From NCBI GenBank assembly GCA_020746105.1, contig CM036617.1, forward strand, positions 165,424,912 through 165,488,911: DNA of 64,000 nt, written 5' to 3'. This document shows positions 13,197 through 27,000 of the stretch, piece by piece. The notes below the pieces were generated by a model. That model did no database searches. It was not told the origin of the DNA and worked only from the letters and a program-made list of their open reading frames with translations. A program made the translations under genes and the position numbers. How positions within the stretch are numbered: the stretch's first letter is position 1; the number at the start of each line of letters is the position of its first letter. The stretch is from Trogon surrucura (taxonomy: Eukaryota; Chordata; Aves; Trogoniformes; Trogonidae).

Positions 13197-16100
13197 GTGA
13201 GTGCGGGACAGGCCCCCCCCCGCCCCATCCCCCTCTCCTCCCTCTTCTCCCCTCCGCCTCCGCGGGCGGGCGGGCTGCGGCCTCCCTCAGGGCCCTTCCC
13301 GCCTTGAGGACCCTCGCGCCGCCTATGAGGGGGCCTTTGGCGCCGAGCGCGCGCGCCCCCTCCCCCTTCGCCGAGCCGCGGTGCCGCGGGGGGAGGGGGC
13401 AGCCCGGGCCGGCGGGAGGGGCCCCGAGTGGCGGCTCAAGGGCCCTGCTCTGGGCTTGCTCTTGCTCCCTCCGCCCCGGCGAGCGCTTGTCCCGGGCTAG
13501 AGCCGCCCCTTCCTCACGTGCAGCCGTCGGCCGCTGCGGCTGCTCCCCCTCCCCTCACTGCTCCGCCGCCGAGGGTGCCCCCCCCCCCCCCCGCCCCCGA
13601 TGCCCCCTCCGGTTTTCCCGACAGGGCCCCGGCGGGACGCGCGGGCGGCCCCGAGGCCGCTGCCCGGCGCCCGTGGTGCGCAGCGCCGTGCGCTCGGCTG
13701 CTTGCCGAGCCCCGGGGAAGAGCTGCCCCCTCGGGCCGCGCGAAATGTACAACGGCGGGAAGACCCCGTGGGAGCGGCTGGGGAGAAAAGTGGTTTTGTG
13801 TGGCGCGGGGACAGCCCCGAGGTTACGTCGATAACCACTACAGACCGCGCTGGATGTGTTGAACGTGATGCCAGTTAAAGTGTGTGTATGTGGGTGGGAG
13901 GAGTGACCGTGCTCAGAGGTGTGTCCCAGGCGGAAAAAAAGAAAGTTTGCCGAGCTGTTTGTAGCAAAATGAGCTGATGTTTGTTTTTGGAGACACTTCA
14001 CCGGCTGCGGATAACGCTGCTTGTAGCACAGTGTCTTGCAAGCTCAAATCCGCTTTATGAAAATGCATGTGGGAGTATCTGCTACAGGATAGAGCTGAGG
14101 CTTGTTGAACAAAACGAAGTTTCAACAAAATGTTTTCCTAGCTAAAGCAGATATTCCTACTACTGCAAATGGTATTTCGTTTTCCCATGTCAGACATTTC
14201 ACTAACCTTAGGGATATTTGTTAAGTTATCTCTCCATAAACTTAAGTTTTATTATTTTTTTTTAATACACGATTATTATGTTTTAATCATGACTCACTAT
14301 GTTTCAGTGTTGCATTTTCACGCCCTATAAAACCTCCACATCTTCCAAAGAAATAGCGGGTAGATCTTTGGTGTTTGTAGAACCTCTCTATTTGAAAAGT
14401 CTGTTATACTTCATATTTTCTGGTAGTACTGCTATCCAGATGATTTAGACTTTTGATTCTGCTACAGGAGTTGTAGGGGTAATAGCTTAGATTTGCAGGG
14501 TTTGTGCAAAAATTCAAGCAGTTTTGTACTTAGTGTGTCTACGCTGAAGTCGCTCAACAATTCCCTCCACTCTTATGGTGACTCTAGTGGTGCAGGTTCC
14601 TCAGAACATGCGCACTGTTGAGAAGCTGGGTAAATGCTCTTATCTACTGTGTTACCTGAGGTCCTGAATTTAAAGATAAGGTCAAGTTCTTCTACGTGAT
14701 CCACTGTTAGTGCAGGGGCTACCGTGTAGATGTATCCTGGGGAGTGAGTGGTTTGTAAGGGTGACTTTTCACTAGTCAGTTCTGCAGTAAAGAAATCGTC
14801 CTGCAGAAAGTTGAGGCTAGCGAAGGGAATGGAGCCCAGAGTGGTAGTATCACAGAATCACAGAATGTTAGAGGTTGGAAGGGACCTTAAAGATCATCTA
14901 GTCCAACCCCCCTGCCAGAGCAGGACCACCTACACTAGAGCGCACAGGAATGCGTCCAGGCGGGTTTTGAATGTAGATGTGTGTTACCCTTTCTGCTGTG
15001 AAGTTATGGGGACAAAAAGGTGCAAGCACACCTTTCTTTGTAGAAATTAGATGAGGTTAGCATTATACCTTCTGCTTTCATCTTGGTTAGCTGTATTGCA
15101 TGTAAATATTTAAAGAATTTACTATTTTACAGGAAACTATGCAGACATATAGAATTAGTTCAGAAGTTCTGGTGCTGATTGGTGAAGTACTAATGTGCAT
15201 ACGTCTCTTGTGAGCTTGGTCTCAGTTTTAGTTTTCTCATGATGTTGTTATCAAGGTGCCTAGAGAGGGAATCTCCTCAATCCTGTAATGTGGAAGTACT
15301 GGGAAAAACCCGTTAATTATAAAACAGTGTCTCTTGGTTAGGCAGCCTTATGAATTGGTATATTACTGCGGTTTCTGTATATCTTTAAATAGCTGGAAAT
15401 CAAAGCTTTCATTTAAATAATAAGTGCAAATGTCTGGAAAAAAAAATCTTAAAACTGTGAATCAAAAAACCCTTCATCTACCAGGGTTTTCGTGACTGAA
15501 TCATCCAATAAAATATTTATGTAGAATGTATGTCATGACTTTGCTTAGTGATGACTGTTTGATAATTAAAACTTGATGTTAGTGGATGACTTGAAGAGGG
15601 GGGAGCTTCAGGAGAGAATTTTCTGTAGTTCTGAGGCAATGTATTTTACCTGAGATCCGCCTTCTATTGTAGGAAGTAGGAAATCGGAACTAAATTTGTT
15701 TTGCAGAATATACAGAATATACATCATGTATAGAGGTAGCCGCGTCTAGAACAATGAGATAAATAGCTGTATCCAGAATGATGGAAAGTGTTAGAAGACT
15801 GCTATAGAAGAAACCATTTGAAAATATGTTCAAATGTGGTTCATTCTCTTCAGTTTTTGAGTGAATTTTTTGTTGTGTTTTTTCCTCTAGTAAACCTGGT
15901 GTGTTTCTGCTCACGGAAAAGATCGGATTTACAATTAAGCAATATGAACTGAATATCGTAGAATAAGTCTAAGGAGCTTAGTTATTGACTTGAATGAGTT
16001 TATTAATAGTCTACTTAATGGTTCAGTTACTTTATTCTCCATTTTCTGCAGAATGCATAAGTGCAAAGTCTTTTGTCCTGGTCGCTTAGTGCCATTATCG

Positions 16101-16565
16101 TGTTTATTTTCTCAGAATGTCTTTTTATACATAGATATTGTCTGGTTGTGCAGTCATTTTCCAGCTTCTTTACAATGGCTTTTCTCAGTAATTACTCTCT
16201 AGTGCTGCTGTTAGATTCACAAATTCTGTCTGTACTGAAGATTTACGAATTCTGCAGTACTTCTGCTTACAGTGTACCTTACAGCTTGCAGCAATTCAGT
16301 TTATTATTAGATTTTATTTTTCCCTCAGCCTTCTTCTGTGTATGATTTCTGGATCAGTAAATGTGTGAAGAACTGGCATTGTTTGTCTTTATGTGATAAA
16401 TTAAGCATATTTAGCACAATGAAGGAGGGAAGTACCTGATACTGGCAAATATATACCAGTGGCTTTCTTTTAAGTTAAAAGTTTTGTCATGTCAGTGCTT
16501 ATAAAATGTGTTTGCCTGAATTATCTCTGGAATTGTCTTTCATTGTCTATTTGTTGCAATTTCAG
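13197..16565 (+). other. Intron 1, with a CR1 copy and a C-tract
   Basis: This lies between the exon 1 donor and the acceptor at 16,564-16,565. The first 700 bases are still CpG island and include a run of 15 C residues at 13,578-13,592. The GC-rich open frames there (up to 255 codons) have low-complexity Pro/Ala/Arg/Gly composition and are not supported as genes. After 13.9 kb the DNA is AT-rich, with one CR1 fragment at 14.85-14.97 kb and nothing else recognisable. Confidence 0.55.
14848..14973 (-). repeat. CR1 LINE 3' end
   Basis: The piece begins with two copies of the 8-base CR1 terminal repeat (atcacaga atcacaga). The classic block 'ggttggaagggacctt' follows, then 'aaagatcatctagtccaacc', a Gly/Cys-rich 'agagcaggaccacct' stretch and 'gcgtccaggcgggttttgaa'. 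This is the CR1 3' untranslated end in reverse complement, so the element is on the minus strand and strongly 5'-truncated (about 125 bases). It is one of the better preserved CR1 tails in the window. Confidence 0.93.
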
Positions 16566-16636
16566 AAATTTTACTTGTGGAATGTTATACTATCTTGGGG
16601 AAGGGGATAACAAGATGTCCATCCTCAGTTCTAGTG
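16566..16636 (+). other. Candidate exon 2 containing an ATG
   Basis: The acceptor (pyrimidine-rich 'tttgttgcaatttcag') and the donor (AGTG|GTAAGAATT) are both good and bound a 71-base exon. It holds an ATG at 16,615 in good context (A at -3). This would give MSILSSS and then one base of a split codon. Joined to the exon at 28,660 the frame stays open, and it remains open through the exon at 33,593, but it then stops in either following exon. The acidic frame of the later exons is different. The ATG is therefore more likely an upstream ORF than the main start, and the exon is probably 5' untranslated. No protein match is recognised. Confidence 0.5.
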
Positions 16637-19600
16637 GTAAGAATTTAACGCAGAGATCTTGAGCAAATATACATTTCTAATTGTTTGGCCAGATATGGGA
16701 GAGTAAGACATGGATTCTTGCTGATCGTCTTACTGAACTTAACATTTACTGTCTTTCTCTCTTTTCAGATAAAATATGTGTGCTAATTTTGCTTGTTCTT
16801 TCAGCAAACAATGTGTGGAATGAGGACTGAAGAATTGGTTTTAATTCCTTGTGAATCCAAACTACACTTTCTGCCACTATCTGCTAATAAAAATAGGGAT
16901 TCTTTTTGGTACTTGAGCCAGCTGTCACTGTCAGACAAATAGTTGCCTCTTGGTATTTCTACTTGAGAGGTGACTAGGGTAATAGTAATCAGGATATTCT
17001 GATTGCTGTTCCCTGTTGCTTTTAGCAGATACTAAAACTCTTATACTTCCTTACATTTCTCTGTGCTACTGTTCATACCTTCTTTGTGTAGCGCTTCTAC
17101 TTATTTGTTTTTCTTCAGGGGAATAAGCATACTTTGCTATATTTTTGTATTTTTTCTCCTTTAGAGCAGTAGGGAGTGAGCACATTAAATAATTTTTCCC
17201 TTTGCTGTCTTGCAGTGGTAAGAGGGAGAGAGGGTGGTTTGCATCATGTTGTAGGGGAATGTTCTGAGGTTTTTAAGTTTTCATCAGCGTAAGGGTTGTG
17301 GTTGGAGTTTGGATGTTCTCTGTGTTTACCATGTAGTGAGCTATGGAGATGACCTTTTCCAGTTTCAGCTAGTCAGTGCGGATTGCGTTTCTGGGCCTTG
17401 CCAGCTTTAGTAGTTCTGAAATCAGATATCTTGCATGTATTTCCTGATTTAATGTCTGTGGATTAGAAAAAAACACAATAGTTCCTCTGTGGAAAAAAAA
17501 TCTGTGAGGAAAATTGATGTTCTATCTGAGACTTCCACTGTGCAAAAAAATTTAAATACCTTTTTAAAAGGGTACAATGGATCTGAAAGTAGCTCTTACG
17601 CAGCTTAGCTGTTAGGTCTATGGAGAAACATACTGCTTGTCAGGAGAAATGGGAGATACTATAAGGGAGCAATCATGCTGCATACTGTAGGACCCTGGTT
17701 AGAATAAATGTGTTGAGTATAAACCAGTAGTCAATATATTTTGACCCTGTTGGGCAGAAGATTGAAGGCTGAAAAGCTAATTAGCGGATGAAAGGATAAG
17801 AAGCAAAGTTGCAAAACCCAGAGTTGATAATTTTAGATAGCCTGACAGAGGATTAGGCAAAAGGTGATATAATAATATCGTGTTGCCTGTGTGGAGGGGA
17901 GCCCTGTAAACTATCTAAATGATAAGCAAAGTAAGAGTCACTAATGTTTTTACTTGCATTTAATTTTAGTAATTTCATTATAGCGCTTAACAGTGTTATG
18001 AAAAGCACTATAATGAAAAATGACCTGACAAGAGGTTTTTCAGTAGTGTATTTTTTTGGTAACGAAGTCTGTTCTGTGTTAGAATTCAATTTATTTTTTT
18101 CATACCATTTGATTTGGTAGCGGTCTACAAAGAACATAGCTTTTATGAATACTGTTACCTTGCTTCTGTTAAGTTTAGAGATTTTTCGGATTTTAGCCTC
18201 TATTTTGCTAGTTGAAAATGCTTCTTGTTCCTCTGATCATCTTGCACAATTTTTCTACTCAGGTTTCTGGGTTTTTTTACAGCAAACATTGGTGGTGCCT
18301 CGCAGTTCTCTACTGTGTTCTTTGTGTTGCAAAGGTAGACTTTGTGAGTAATTTTCAGAAGTTAAATTGAAGGTGTGGTTTTAAATCAAGAAGCTCAACG
18401 TTTGAAAAGCTGTATGCTGACATTCTTGTTTTAAGACTGGTCTATTAAATTTGCACATGATCAGACCTAAGAAATGTCTGGGCTGCATAAGGCAGCCGTT
18501 ACTGACTTTTCCTGGCCCTGTGACCCCCCTGCAAAAACCTCTAGGACTCTCCAGGGACTTGACAGTCTGCTGTCAACTGACCACGCTTTGGCCCTGGCGC
18601 GATCCTCCAGTGTTAATGGGAGTAGGCCCTCTTGTTGTACTGCTTCTTACAGCCAAGAGATATAAATTACCCAGCAACCCTGTGTCAGCGTGGTCTCACT
18701 ATAAACGTAGATGTCTTATGAGCTATGTGTGGCTGAAGAGACACAGGTTGTTCAGCTCTTCATTTGTGCACTTGAAAAACTTTTACTTCTCTCCTGGGAC
18801 TTTTTTTGATCCTTAGGACTAGTCTGATGACTCCTTATGGAGACATGGAAATGCCATAGAACACGTGTTATTTTCTCACTACAGCTGACAGTACAGTCTT
18901 TTTATACAGCAGTACCATAACTTTGTGATTTAAAAGTTTTTCCAGAAGTTAAATTTTGTAGAAAGTTCAATCACCTACACATTCACTTTCTTTACTAATA
19001 CAGTGAAACACTATTTCACATGTCCAACATTTCTGGTGCTTGCACACTGTGACTTAAGAAACTAAGTTAATACTATTAGTGGGTGCAACTAGCTTGAGGA
19101 TCAATGTCTTTAACACAAACAAGTATTCGTGTAGTTTTTTTAATTAAAAAAAAGAGAAGGAATAAAATAAAGAGGAAGGGAGTGTGTCCTCTCCCTGCAG
19201 CTTTTTGCGGAAACCAAAATATACTTCAGGTCAGGGATGGATCATAACTAGTTTTGAAGCAGCTGAAAATCACTTTATTAAAGAAGGCCATAATAAATGT
19301 TGCATGAAGTAGCTGACAGTGGTTTTAGTATCTTTCATTGTGACCTTATGTAGGATTTTTATGCATCAAGATGTTTCCTGGATACGTTTGTGTGATTATA
19401 ACATTCTTCTATTGCTGTAAATGTAGCAGGTGAACTCTGTGTTGAGAACATGCTTATTCTGAAATCTGTGTCTGGGGTTTTTTTGTTGTTTGTTTTGGGG
19501 GTTGTTTAAGTTCAACTTGAACTGCTTCTAAGAAAGCTGCTAAAAAAAAAGCACTTTGGCACAAGTGTGTGTCTACACAAGAAGTTTTGCAGCCGTTGTA

Positions 19601-20336
19601 ATTTAAATTTGTATTCTTCCGTATGTATCAGGGTTCCGAAGAGAACTTGTTTCAAATTAGGTTTCTAGCTTTTTCCGTTTATCAAACGGCTAAGATTCTA
19701 CCTTGCTGGATTTTGATTGTATTGTATCAGGTGCCTATTGCCAATGAAAAAGCAAGATGAGCCTGTCTTGGTGAGAACACGAACAAGAATCAAGCCGCAG
19801 TGCTTGTTTGAGACTTGTTTGTCAATATACAGAACACTTTTGACATTGCAAATAAAAAAAACCCCAAACACCTAATATTTTTGAAATTTTTCTCACATTG
19901 TGAAGTTTAAGATGAATGCTGTCTTTATACTGTCCCTCGTATTAAGTGTCTTTTTCATGGTGATTCTATACAGGCACAGCTCATGTATTTCCTAGCCCTT
20001 AGAAACAAGGTGGGACACTAACGTTTTAATTGAGGTTTTTTTATTCAGCTGCGCTTTTTGTTTGGATAAATGTGTGCATCAAGATCTGCTCATCCACTTT
20101 CTGTGGTTGATGTGACAGCATGAAGAACATGTATGCAGTTTTAAAGGTTTTTTTCAGTGTTTCTGTTGTATTTGATAAAAGGCTAGGGGAACATTGCCTG
20201 TGTTTGTGATGGCGCTCACTTTGCTGAATGGTACTTGAACTTTACTGCACAACTAAGCTTTTTCACTCACTTTTTAAACTATGTAGTTGCAGTAAATTAC
20301 CTGTCTATAACTTTGTGTGGCTTTTTTAATTTTTAG

Positions 20337-20459
20337 AGTACAAGGAGAAGCAACCCGAACTGGCTGATAGTCTGTTTTGTTGGAAGCTAAGTCCTCTGGT
20401 TCTTCATACGGGGAGGCCAACTTTCTTTCTTTTCCCCGTCTTGGCAATTCGTGTGGCAG
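20337..20459 (+). other. Possible cryptic or alternative exon
   Basis: A T-rich tract ending 'ttaatttttag' precedes the segment. It ends in GGCA|GTAAGCTT, and a second donor lies at 20,498 (AAAAAG|GTAGAAG). The interior is somewhat richer in G+C than its surroundings. Only one frame is open throughout, and it shows no domain. It could be an alternative 5' untranslated exon, or chance splice-like signals in a long intron. Confidence 0.2.
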
Positions 20460-22867
20460 TAAGCTTGTGGAGAAGCGTCTCGGGGGGGGGAAAAAGGTAG
20501 AAGTCCCATTGTATCAAGCATTTTTAACATTGGCTAATAAGCAAGGGAAAAGGCTTCTGACTGTAACATAGTGATAGCCTCAGGGCAAGAATACAGTGAC
20601 ATAATTGGTCTATTCTGTCTCTGGCTCTAACCCTGTACTTATCCCGCACTGGATGATGTTACTTTCACCAGTTTAGGTAACTAGGTAAACTGGTACTGCC
20701 TTGTGTATGGATGCTGTATATCAGCTTAACTTGCCCCTGCTTCAGCTGAGTGTGTAAACAGACTAAAAGTAGCTTTAGTTTTGCGAAACTCTAACTCAAA
20801 AAATAACTGAGAATTTTTATTACTGCAGTTTCAGATTCGATAAAGGATGAACCAAAACTAACATAAAGCAGTGAAAAATATTCAAACCTAAGAGTTGGAT
20901 TTCTAGGTGTGATGAGAGAGCTTGACTGTAAAAATAAGTTGTCATGTATTACGAGTAGGTAGCTTAAAGGTAGACTTGTATAATTTTGACAGAAATACTA
21001 AAGATTGGTTACGTATCTTTTAAATGCCACTTTCAGAGGAAATTGGATGTGAATGTTGAAGAACTGTTTGGTTCCAAACCCAGAAGACTAAAAATTTAGA
21101 GTCTTGACCTCACATGTACACGAGCAGGTCCAAAACTTGCAAGTAGTTACGTATTTGGTAGTTCTAACTGAGCATGTTTATCAGAGTTTGCAGTGTTGAA
21201 GACTAGGATTGTATTGTTAATAACTTTTGTTTTGTTTTAAAATTTTTAAGAAATAGCCATAAAAGAGTGTATTGTCACATTTCTTTGAAGAAGATTGAAA
21301 AAACATTGATGAATGTAGAGTAGGTTTTTGAAAATTAGCTTCCTGTTCCTTTCTTAGGTACTAAATAGCTGAAAAGTACAATTCAGACTGATGTCAAGCT
21401 ATAAATATTGATGAAGCTGAACTTGGCAGCTGGTTATGTTGAAAGTTGGTGTTTGCAGTTGTAGTTTAGAGTGATTTGCGCAACAACTCGGTGTTTGTTT
21501 TCTTTGATAATAGTGTTAAGGTCCTGGACTTCTCTGTATATTTATAATCATGTTAGTAGGAAGTCAGATGTCTTTGTATAAAACAAAAAGCTCAGTTATT
21601 AATGATTAGAAAAGTGATAAATATGGAGCATCTATTTGGAAAATTTTGGGGTGTAAGCTATCGAAGAGTGAAGTGAAAAATGAAAGTAAATTTTGATTTA
21701 AGCTTCATTCTCCATCACTCTCTGCTTCTCTTGGCTGTGCCTTGGCTCAGTCTGGCTATAAATCTCTACCGAAGCTGCATCACAGAGTGCAGTGCTGTGA
21801 TCTAGAGCTTTGCAGCGTGCAGCAGGATATCCTTGTCTTGTGTGTCCTGAAGGAGTTAGCACCAGTATTGCAGCACTGGTATGAATTTCCTAACAATGCA
21901 GCTCTTACTGTAAAAGATAACAAAACAAAAGGATTTTGATAAACACATTTTTGTACAGGACTTGGTGACCGTTACCTGGGTCTCACAAGGAAACCTTTGA
22001 TCCTGAGGTGTCTTTCGTGGTATGAGCAAGCTAATGGGATGATACTGTTGGGATTATCAGCAGTAAAGGAGTTTCTTAGAGCTTTCAGGATCTAAGTTGA
22101 GCTCTTGAGGAGGAAGCTTCTTTCTCATCATAACATGAAGGTGGAGAAAAATGTTTAAAGTCTCTGGGCTAGTGTGACACGCCCTCAGGCTCTTCTCCTG
22201 TTCTCCAGGAAACTCAAGTCTTCTGCATTCTGAAGACTTTCTGTCACTTTGCAAATGTCCTGAAATAAAGGTTTGCTACTGGTTTTGCTCCAGCAGTGCT
22301 GAATCACTGGGAATGCTAGTATACATGGATTGCTGGCACCTTGAGCGTGTTGACTGCATCCTCGTTTTTGCCACCAGTGCACCGTTAAATTATGTAATAG
22401 TTGTAATCCTGTTGGTAATGATTGTTTGTGTGTCATTAGTATTCTGAGCTTTGCTACCGTTATCAAGTAGAAGCAGTATTAGCAGTGTGAAATAGCGCTT
22501 TTTTTGTGCCTGGAAAGCATTAGTTTGCAAAACCTAAGAGAACACAAGATGAACAATTGAAAAGAATAAGTTTTTTTATAGTAATAGTTCGTGTCCAACT
22601 TTGCTAAAAATTTCTTTGATTATGTTAGCTGGGTAAAACTTTGATATATGGTGGAAAAAATAGCCAGTATTCTCAACTCATGTTTTAATTCCTAGATGCT
22701 CCAGTCATCACCAAAACTCTTGCTATGCAACTGACTGTCAAGAAGATGCAGTTGGTCAGTTGAGATAAAGAACACTGCAAACAACCTCAATTTTGTTTCT
22801 GTAAACATAACTGTAGAGCGTTGAAGGATTTAAAGAGACAAAAGTAGAAAGTTTTGAGGACATTACC

Positions 22868-22937
22868 TATACATATGTATGTACACACAAATATATGCGT
22901 ATAGGTATATAAATATGTGTGTACATATATGCATGCT
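22868..22937. repeat. TA/TG microsatellite-like tract
   Basis: Alternating purine-pyrimidine sequence rich in tatgta, tacaca and atatgtgt steps. It is degenerate, with no pure run longer than a few units. Confidence 0.75.
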
Positions 22938-23955
22938 TCAGCCATACTGAGAAGATAAAGTGGGACAAAGCCCAAAGGACCTTGGAAAACAGAACCGGTT
23001 GGCAGCCTTGGGCTGATTATAGTCAGGAGGTAACCTGGATTACAGTTGAGAAGTGATGTGTAGTGTGCAATAGGCTGCTGAAGCAAAGCAGAGTCCAATA
23101 CCTTTTATGCTCACTGTAACCTTTAAGAGATTCTTTAGCAAAATCAGTATGAGCAGGAAAGAAATTTTTTTTTTTTATGCTGCTTTGTGTGGTAGAAAGT
23201 TGCAAAAGGTGTAAGCAAAACATTTTTAAAGATGCACTTTTCAATTTATTTTTCCTTCAGTGGGAGGAGGAACATTTAGCACCTTAAATGTTGTTTATGT
23301 AAATATTTTGGAACACTGGGAGGGTGGCAATGCAATGTTCTGTCTTCAGCTCATGTTTCAAGGCTGTCTTCAGGTTCCAGAGCTAGAAAGAGGATTTTAT
23401 AAATAAAAGTCTGACTGGGGACCATTTGTGTGCAGTCCAGGACTGCCTTTCCATACCCTGCTTTTGAAACTGATGATCTGGTAGCCAGGTGATCAAGTGA
23501 ATAAAATTTTTGCTTTTTTAGCTTAATAGACACAAGGTAAAAGAAATTGCTAGTTTGCTTAGATTTGAGAAGTATCCTTTTAGACTTGTTTATGTCCTCC
23601 TTAATTTTGAGTCAAAAAGGGAGACTTTCTTTAATGAAAAGAAAAAAAAAAAAAACAACCCCAAAACAAACTCACTAGTGATTGAGTCTTCTTGAGCAGA
23701 TGATACTGTGTAAATGTCCATTTAGCATAAAAAAAAACAAACTTCACATGTTCACGAGCGTTCTTTCTTGGAAGTGGTTTGCTAATTTATATTTGGACTG
23801 CTACTGTGCAGAGACTTACATGCTATGAATTGGGTTAATGACATAACTTCTGTAGTCCTATTCTCATGTTCCCTTAGAAGAGCCATACAGACTAATGTAC
23901 ATGGTATCTTTTCCAAGTCACAGTTATTTATCTTGCCACTGAAAGTGGCTGTACC

Positions 23956-24077
23956 ATATCTACATTAACAGCTTTATATCTATATACATATATCATATAC
24001 ATATACATATATATCATATATATCATATACATATATATATACATATATCTATATACAGCTATATATCTACATTAACA
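23956..24077. repeat. AT-rich microsatellite flanked by a 15-base direct repeat
   Basis: About 90 bases of alternating tata/cata units are bracketed by two exact copies of atatctacattaaca at 23,956-23,970 and 24,063-24,077. Inside each edge, the motif acagct next to 'atatct' is also shared. The structure suggests that a short segment duplicated and then expanded by slippage. Confidence 0.8.
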
Positions 24078-27000
24078 TTTCCATATAGTGCAAAAAACAT
24101 CAGTGCAGAGAAGTTAATATTGAACAAAATATGAAGTTGTACAGCCAACACTGAATGAAAGGTAATACGCATTTTTGTCTTGTAACATTTTGCAGTAGAA
24201 CAGCATGATGATTTTGTGGAGTACTCGGCTGCTGTCGCTGAGTGGTGTTCTCTGGATTTATTTGTTTTATTTATATTATTTTTTTTTTCAGAACAAGCAG
24301 CAGAGGATATCTGCCTTTTCCCATTCCTCCTGCCTGCTTTGTTTAGAGTCATATCTTTAGTTCTTTTTTCCTCGAAGTGTTATTCCTTCCTGAATTGCTT
24401 TCAACCTAACTAATGCAAAGACATGGTTCTAAACAATGTGAAAGAAAGAGGCTGTAAAAACTCACTCAAGCACCAGTAGCATCTCTCCTTATCCTACCAA
24501 ATTGTTTCTAATTGATTACAAGTTAAATTTCCCTCTTCAGTCTTGAAAACCGAAATGGAGGACTACCACAGTGAGACCTGGATTGTCCTAGATAATCTTT
24601 GATAGTAAATTATGACTGTTACAGTGCCAGTGTGCTGTAGATGAAAAAAAATTAAATACTTGTATATTGTTTTGATGCCATGAATGACTTCAAGACAGCT
24701 TCCCAATATTCTAATTGGGTATGTGGTGTTTTTGTGTAGTTGTGTCAGCAGGTGGATTTTGAAGTCATGTTTTTAGGCAGGTTGACGGCTTTTAGGCTGA
24801 GAGTGTGCTCTTGGTTGCTTTATCAGAATCATTCTATGACATAAGAACTGTTTAAAATTAAAATTTGCTGCTATCAAACATTTACCCTCTCAGCAAAGGG
24901 ACAGTTAAGCCACAGTTGTAGTGAAGATCCCGTTTGTCTCCAAATGTAGTTTCTAGTCAGAAGTTGTTTGAATGGAAATCACGCCAAGAAAGCTCTTAGT
25001 TAATGCTAGAAGCCCAGGGAAAAAAATTAGTTTATGGCATCTAGTCCAATGATGGAAACAGTTTGTCACTAGATAATGCTGTACCTTAAGCATGAAAAAT
25101 AGCCCAAAAGATGATGCAGTGAATTTGGAAACATGCCACCTGTTGGTCACCTTCACAACAAACCTTTCTTTTATGGTGCCGGAATAATGGCAAATAGAAT
25201 AATTTAGATTTTAGTGGTGTTACCTTGGATGTATAGTGGTAAACCAATAGTTCTGGACCTCTTTACACTCCTGGAAGTTGGTTATGTTTTGCAAAACCAA
25301 AATTGATGTGTTTAATTCTAGCTGTGGTTAAGACAGGGTGGTGGATTCCGAAATGGGCTTGAGTGTTAGCCAGTTCAGTGCTGCTGATACGTTATTCTTT
25401 CAGAATTGGATTAAATACCCAACAATTGGTAGGTAATGGAATTCATTTTAACATGTAATATTTAATATTCAGGAGTAATCCTGCATAGAGTAGTAGGATT
25501 ATGTAATCACTTTCCTTGAACGCACTTATATGTGTGCTCTCAGTTCTTACACAAGAAACCAATTTCACCTCCTTTTTTTTTTTTGTGAATAGAAATTATA
25601 TGTTTAGAGCTTCCTACTCCTCTGTTATATCTCAGAGTCAGTAGGAAATTCTGTCACGTATGCTACCAGTGTTTACTGTTTCTCCAGATTTGATGGAAGG
25701 TGGGGCAGCCTTTCCCTTTCAGTTCTGTGCACCTGGAATATTTGGTGTTCCTACAGATGCAGCTTATGTGAGGTGGCCAGATTTGCTCTAAGTAAAGAAT
25801 TTGGTGAGCATATGTGGGAAGATGTGCAGCACCCTTAAAAGTACTGGAGGTAAAAAGCTAGTCTAGGAGTCCTGAATTTTCACGGGATATTCTGCTGCTT
25901 CATAAATTCCCTAATCCAGTTAAGTAAATTGCTGCACTTGACTATATTGGAACTAGAAATATGTACAGAATATTTGGGAGGTTAGGCCTGTACCTGCATA
26001 CAGTTCTAGTCTGTCAGGGCAGGACTTAATGTATGTAAGCCCAGAAGTCTGTAGATATAATGAATTGTTTCTGTTATTGCAAGATAATAGAGACTGAGTC
26101 TGATCTTTCTGGGTGCCTGAACTAATAAGTACGTGTTGTAGTTAGCTGATTAATATTTGGTAAAGAACTGTCACAGTTCTTGGAGGGAAGGGGGAGGTTC
26201 CCCCCCACTTCGTTCTTTGTCGGAGGAATGATGCATAAATTCTGAGTAGGTTGGTTTGGTTGATTTTCCTTTTCTTTCACTCTGGCTACCTAATTGAACT
26301 GTGTCTACTTTCCTGCCTAGATTGTTGCCTGTGAAGTGCAGGTAAGCAGGTTGATGCATACTAAAGCCCTGGCTGCTGACAGAAGTAGTCTTTAACCCAA
26401 ACTGTTTTCACAGAGTCTACTCTCTTGTGCCACTCTGACTTTGCTCATTGGCATTGTAACTGCTCTAGAAACACAGGCCTAAATTTGTCAGAGTAACAGG
26501 AGGAGGACAGTCAGTCTTTTCTTGTTGTATATCTATTAAAAGGTAGATACTGATGAGAGGTTTTTTCAATTAGGAGTAGGAATCCATACTCCATGAACAA
26601 GATTCTGTAATGAGATAGGACAGATTATTGGCATAATTAGGAGCAGTTCTGTCTCTTCCATGGAGATATTAGTGGTCCATAAGCATGTAGTGGTTTGGCT
26701 GGAACTTTGAATGCTTTTGCTAGATATTAATACTACAATATTTCGGTATGCAACCTGCAATAACCTCTTTCTGGGAGAAGCTGGGGGTTTTTTTGCCAGC
26801 TTCTGCAATATTTCCTATTCTCCAACTTCATATCCTATGCTGCCAAAACCTGCAGATACTTCATTAGTCTTGCTTTTTGGCTGATATTCTCACTGGATGG
26901 AGGTACATGTCAGAAACTCATGATAAAACTGCTAAAAGTTGGCAACAGCCTTTGACTCCACCTATACTGTGTACTTGACTGCATGGATTAATAATAGTGT

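Larger units (their letters stand above)
11480..13880. promoter_or_regulatory. CpG island promoter
   Basis: Base composition shifts abruptly from AT-rich flanks to dense G+C with abundant CpG, and shifts back near 13.9 kb. Inside are many GC boxes (GGGCGG-type near 12,188, 12,210, 12,480, 12,570, 12,590, 12,650, 12,847 and 12,938), eight CCAAT boxes and three CACGTG boxes. No TATA box is placed to define a single start. This is the usual form of a broadly expressed vertebrate promoter. The plus-strand donor at 13,197 shows that transcription runs rightwards. A divergent leftward transcript is possible, but I found no minus-strand exon to support it. Confidence 0.88.

Noticed and set aside
12686..13228. 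180-codon minus-strand frame over the promoter
   Set aside because: Runs antisense through the CCAAT/GC-box array; its Lys/Pro/Arg-rich composition comes from the G- and T-tracts.
13067..13834. 255-codon plus-strand open frame across the exon 1 donor
   Set aside because: Low-complexity Pro/Ala/Arg/Ser translation of GC-rich DNA, crossing a near-perfect splice donor; most of it would be intron.
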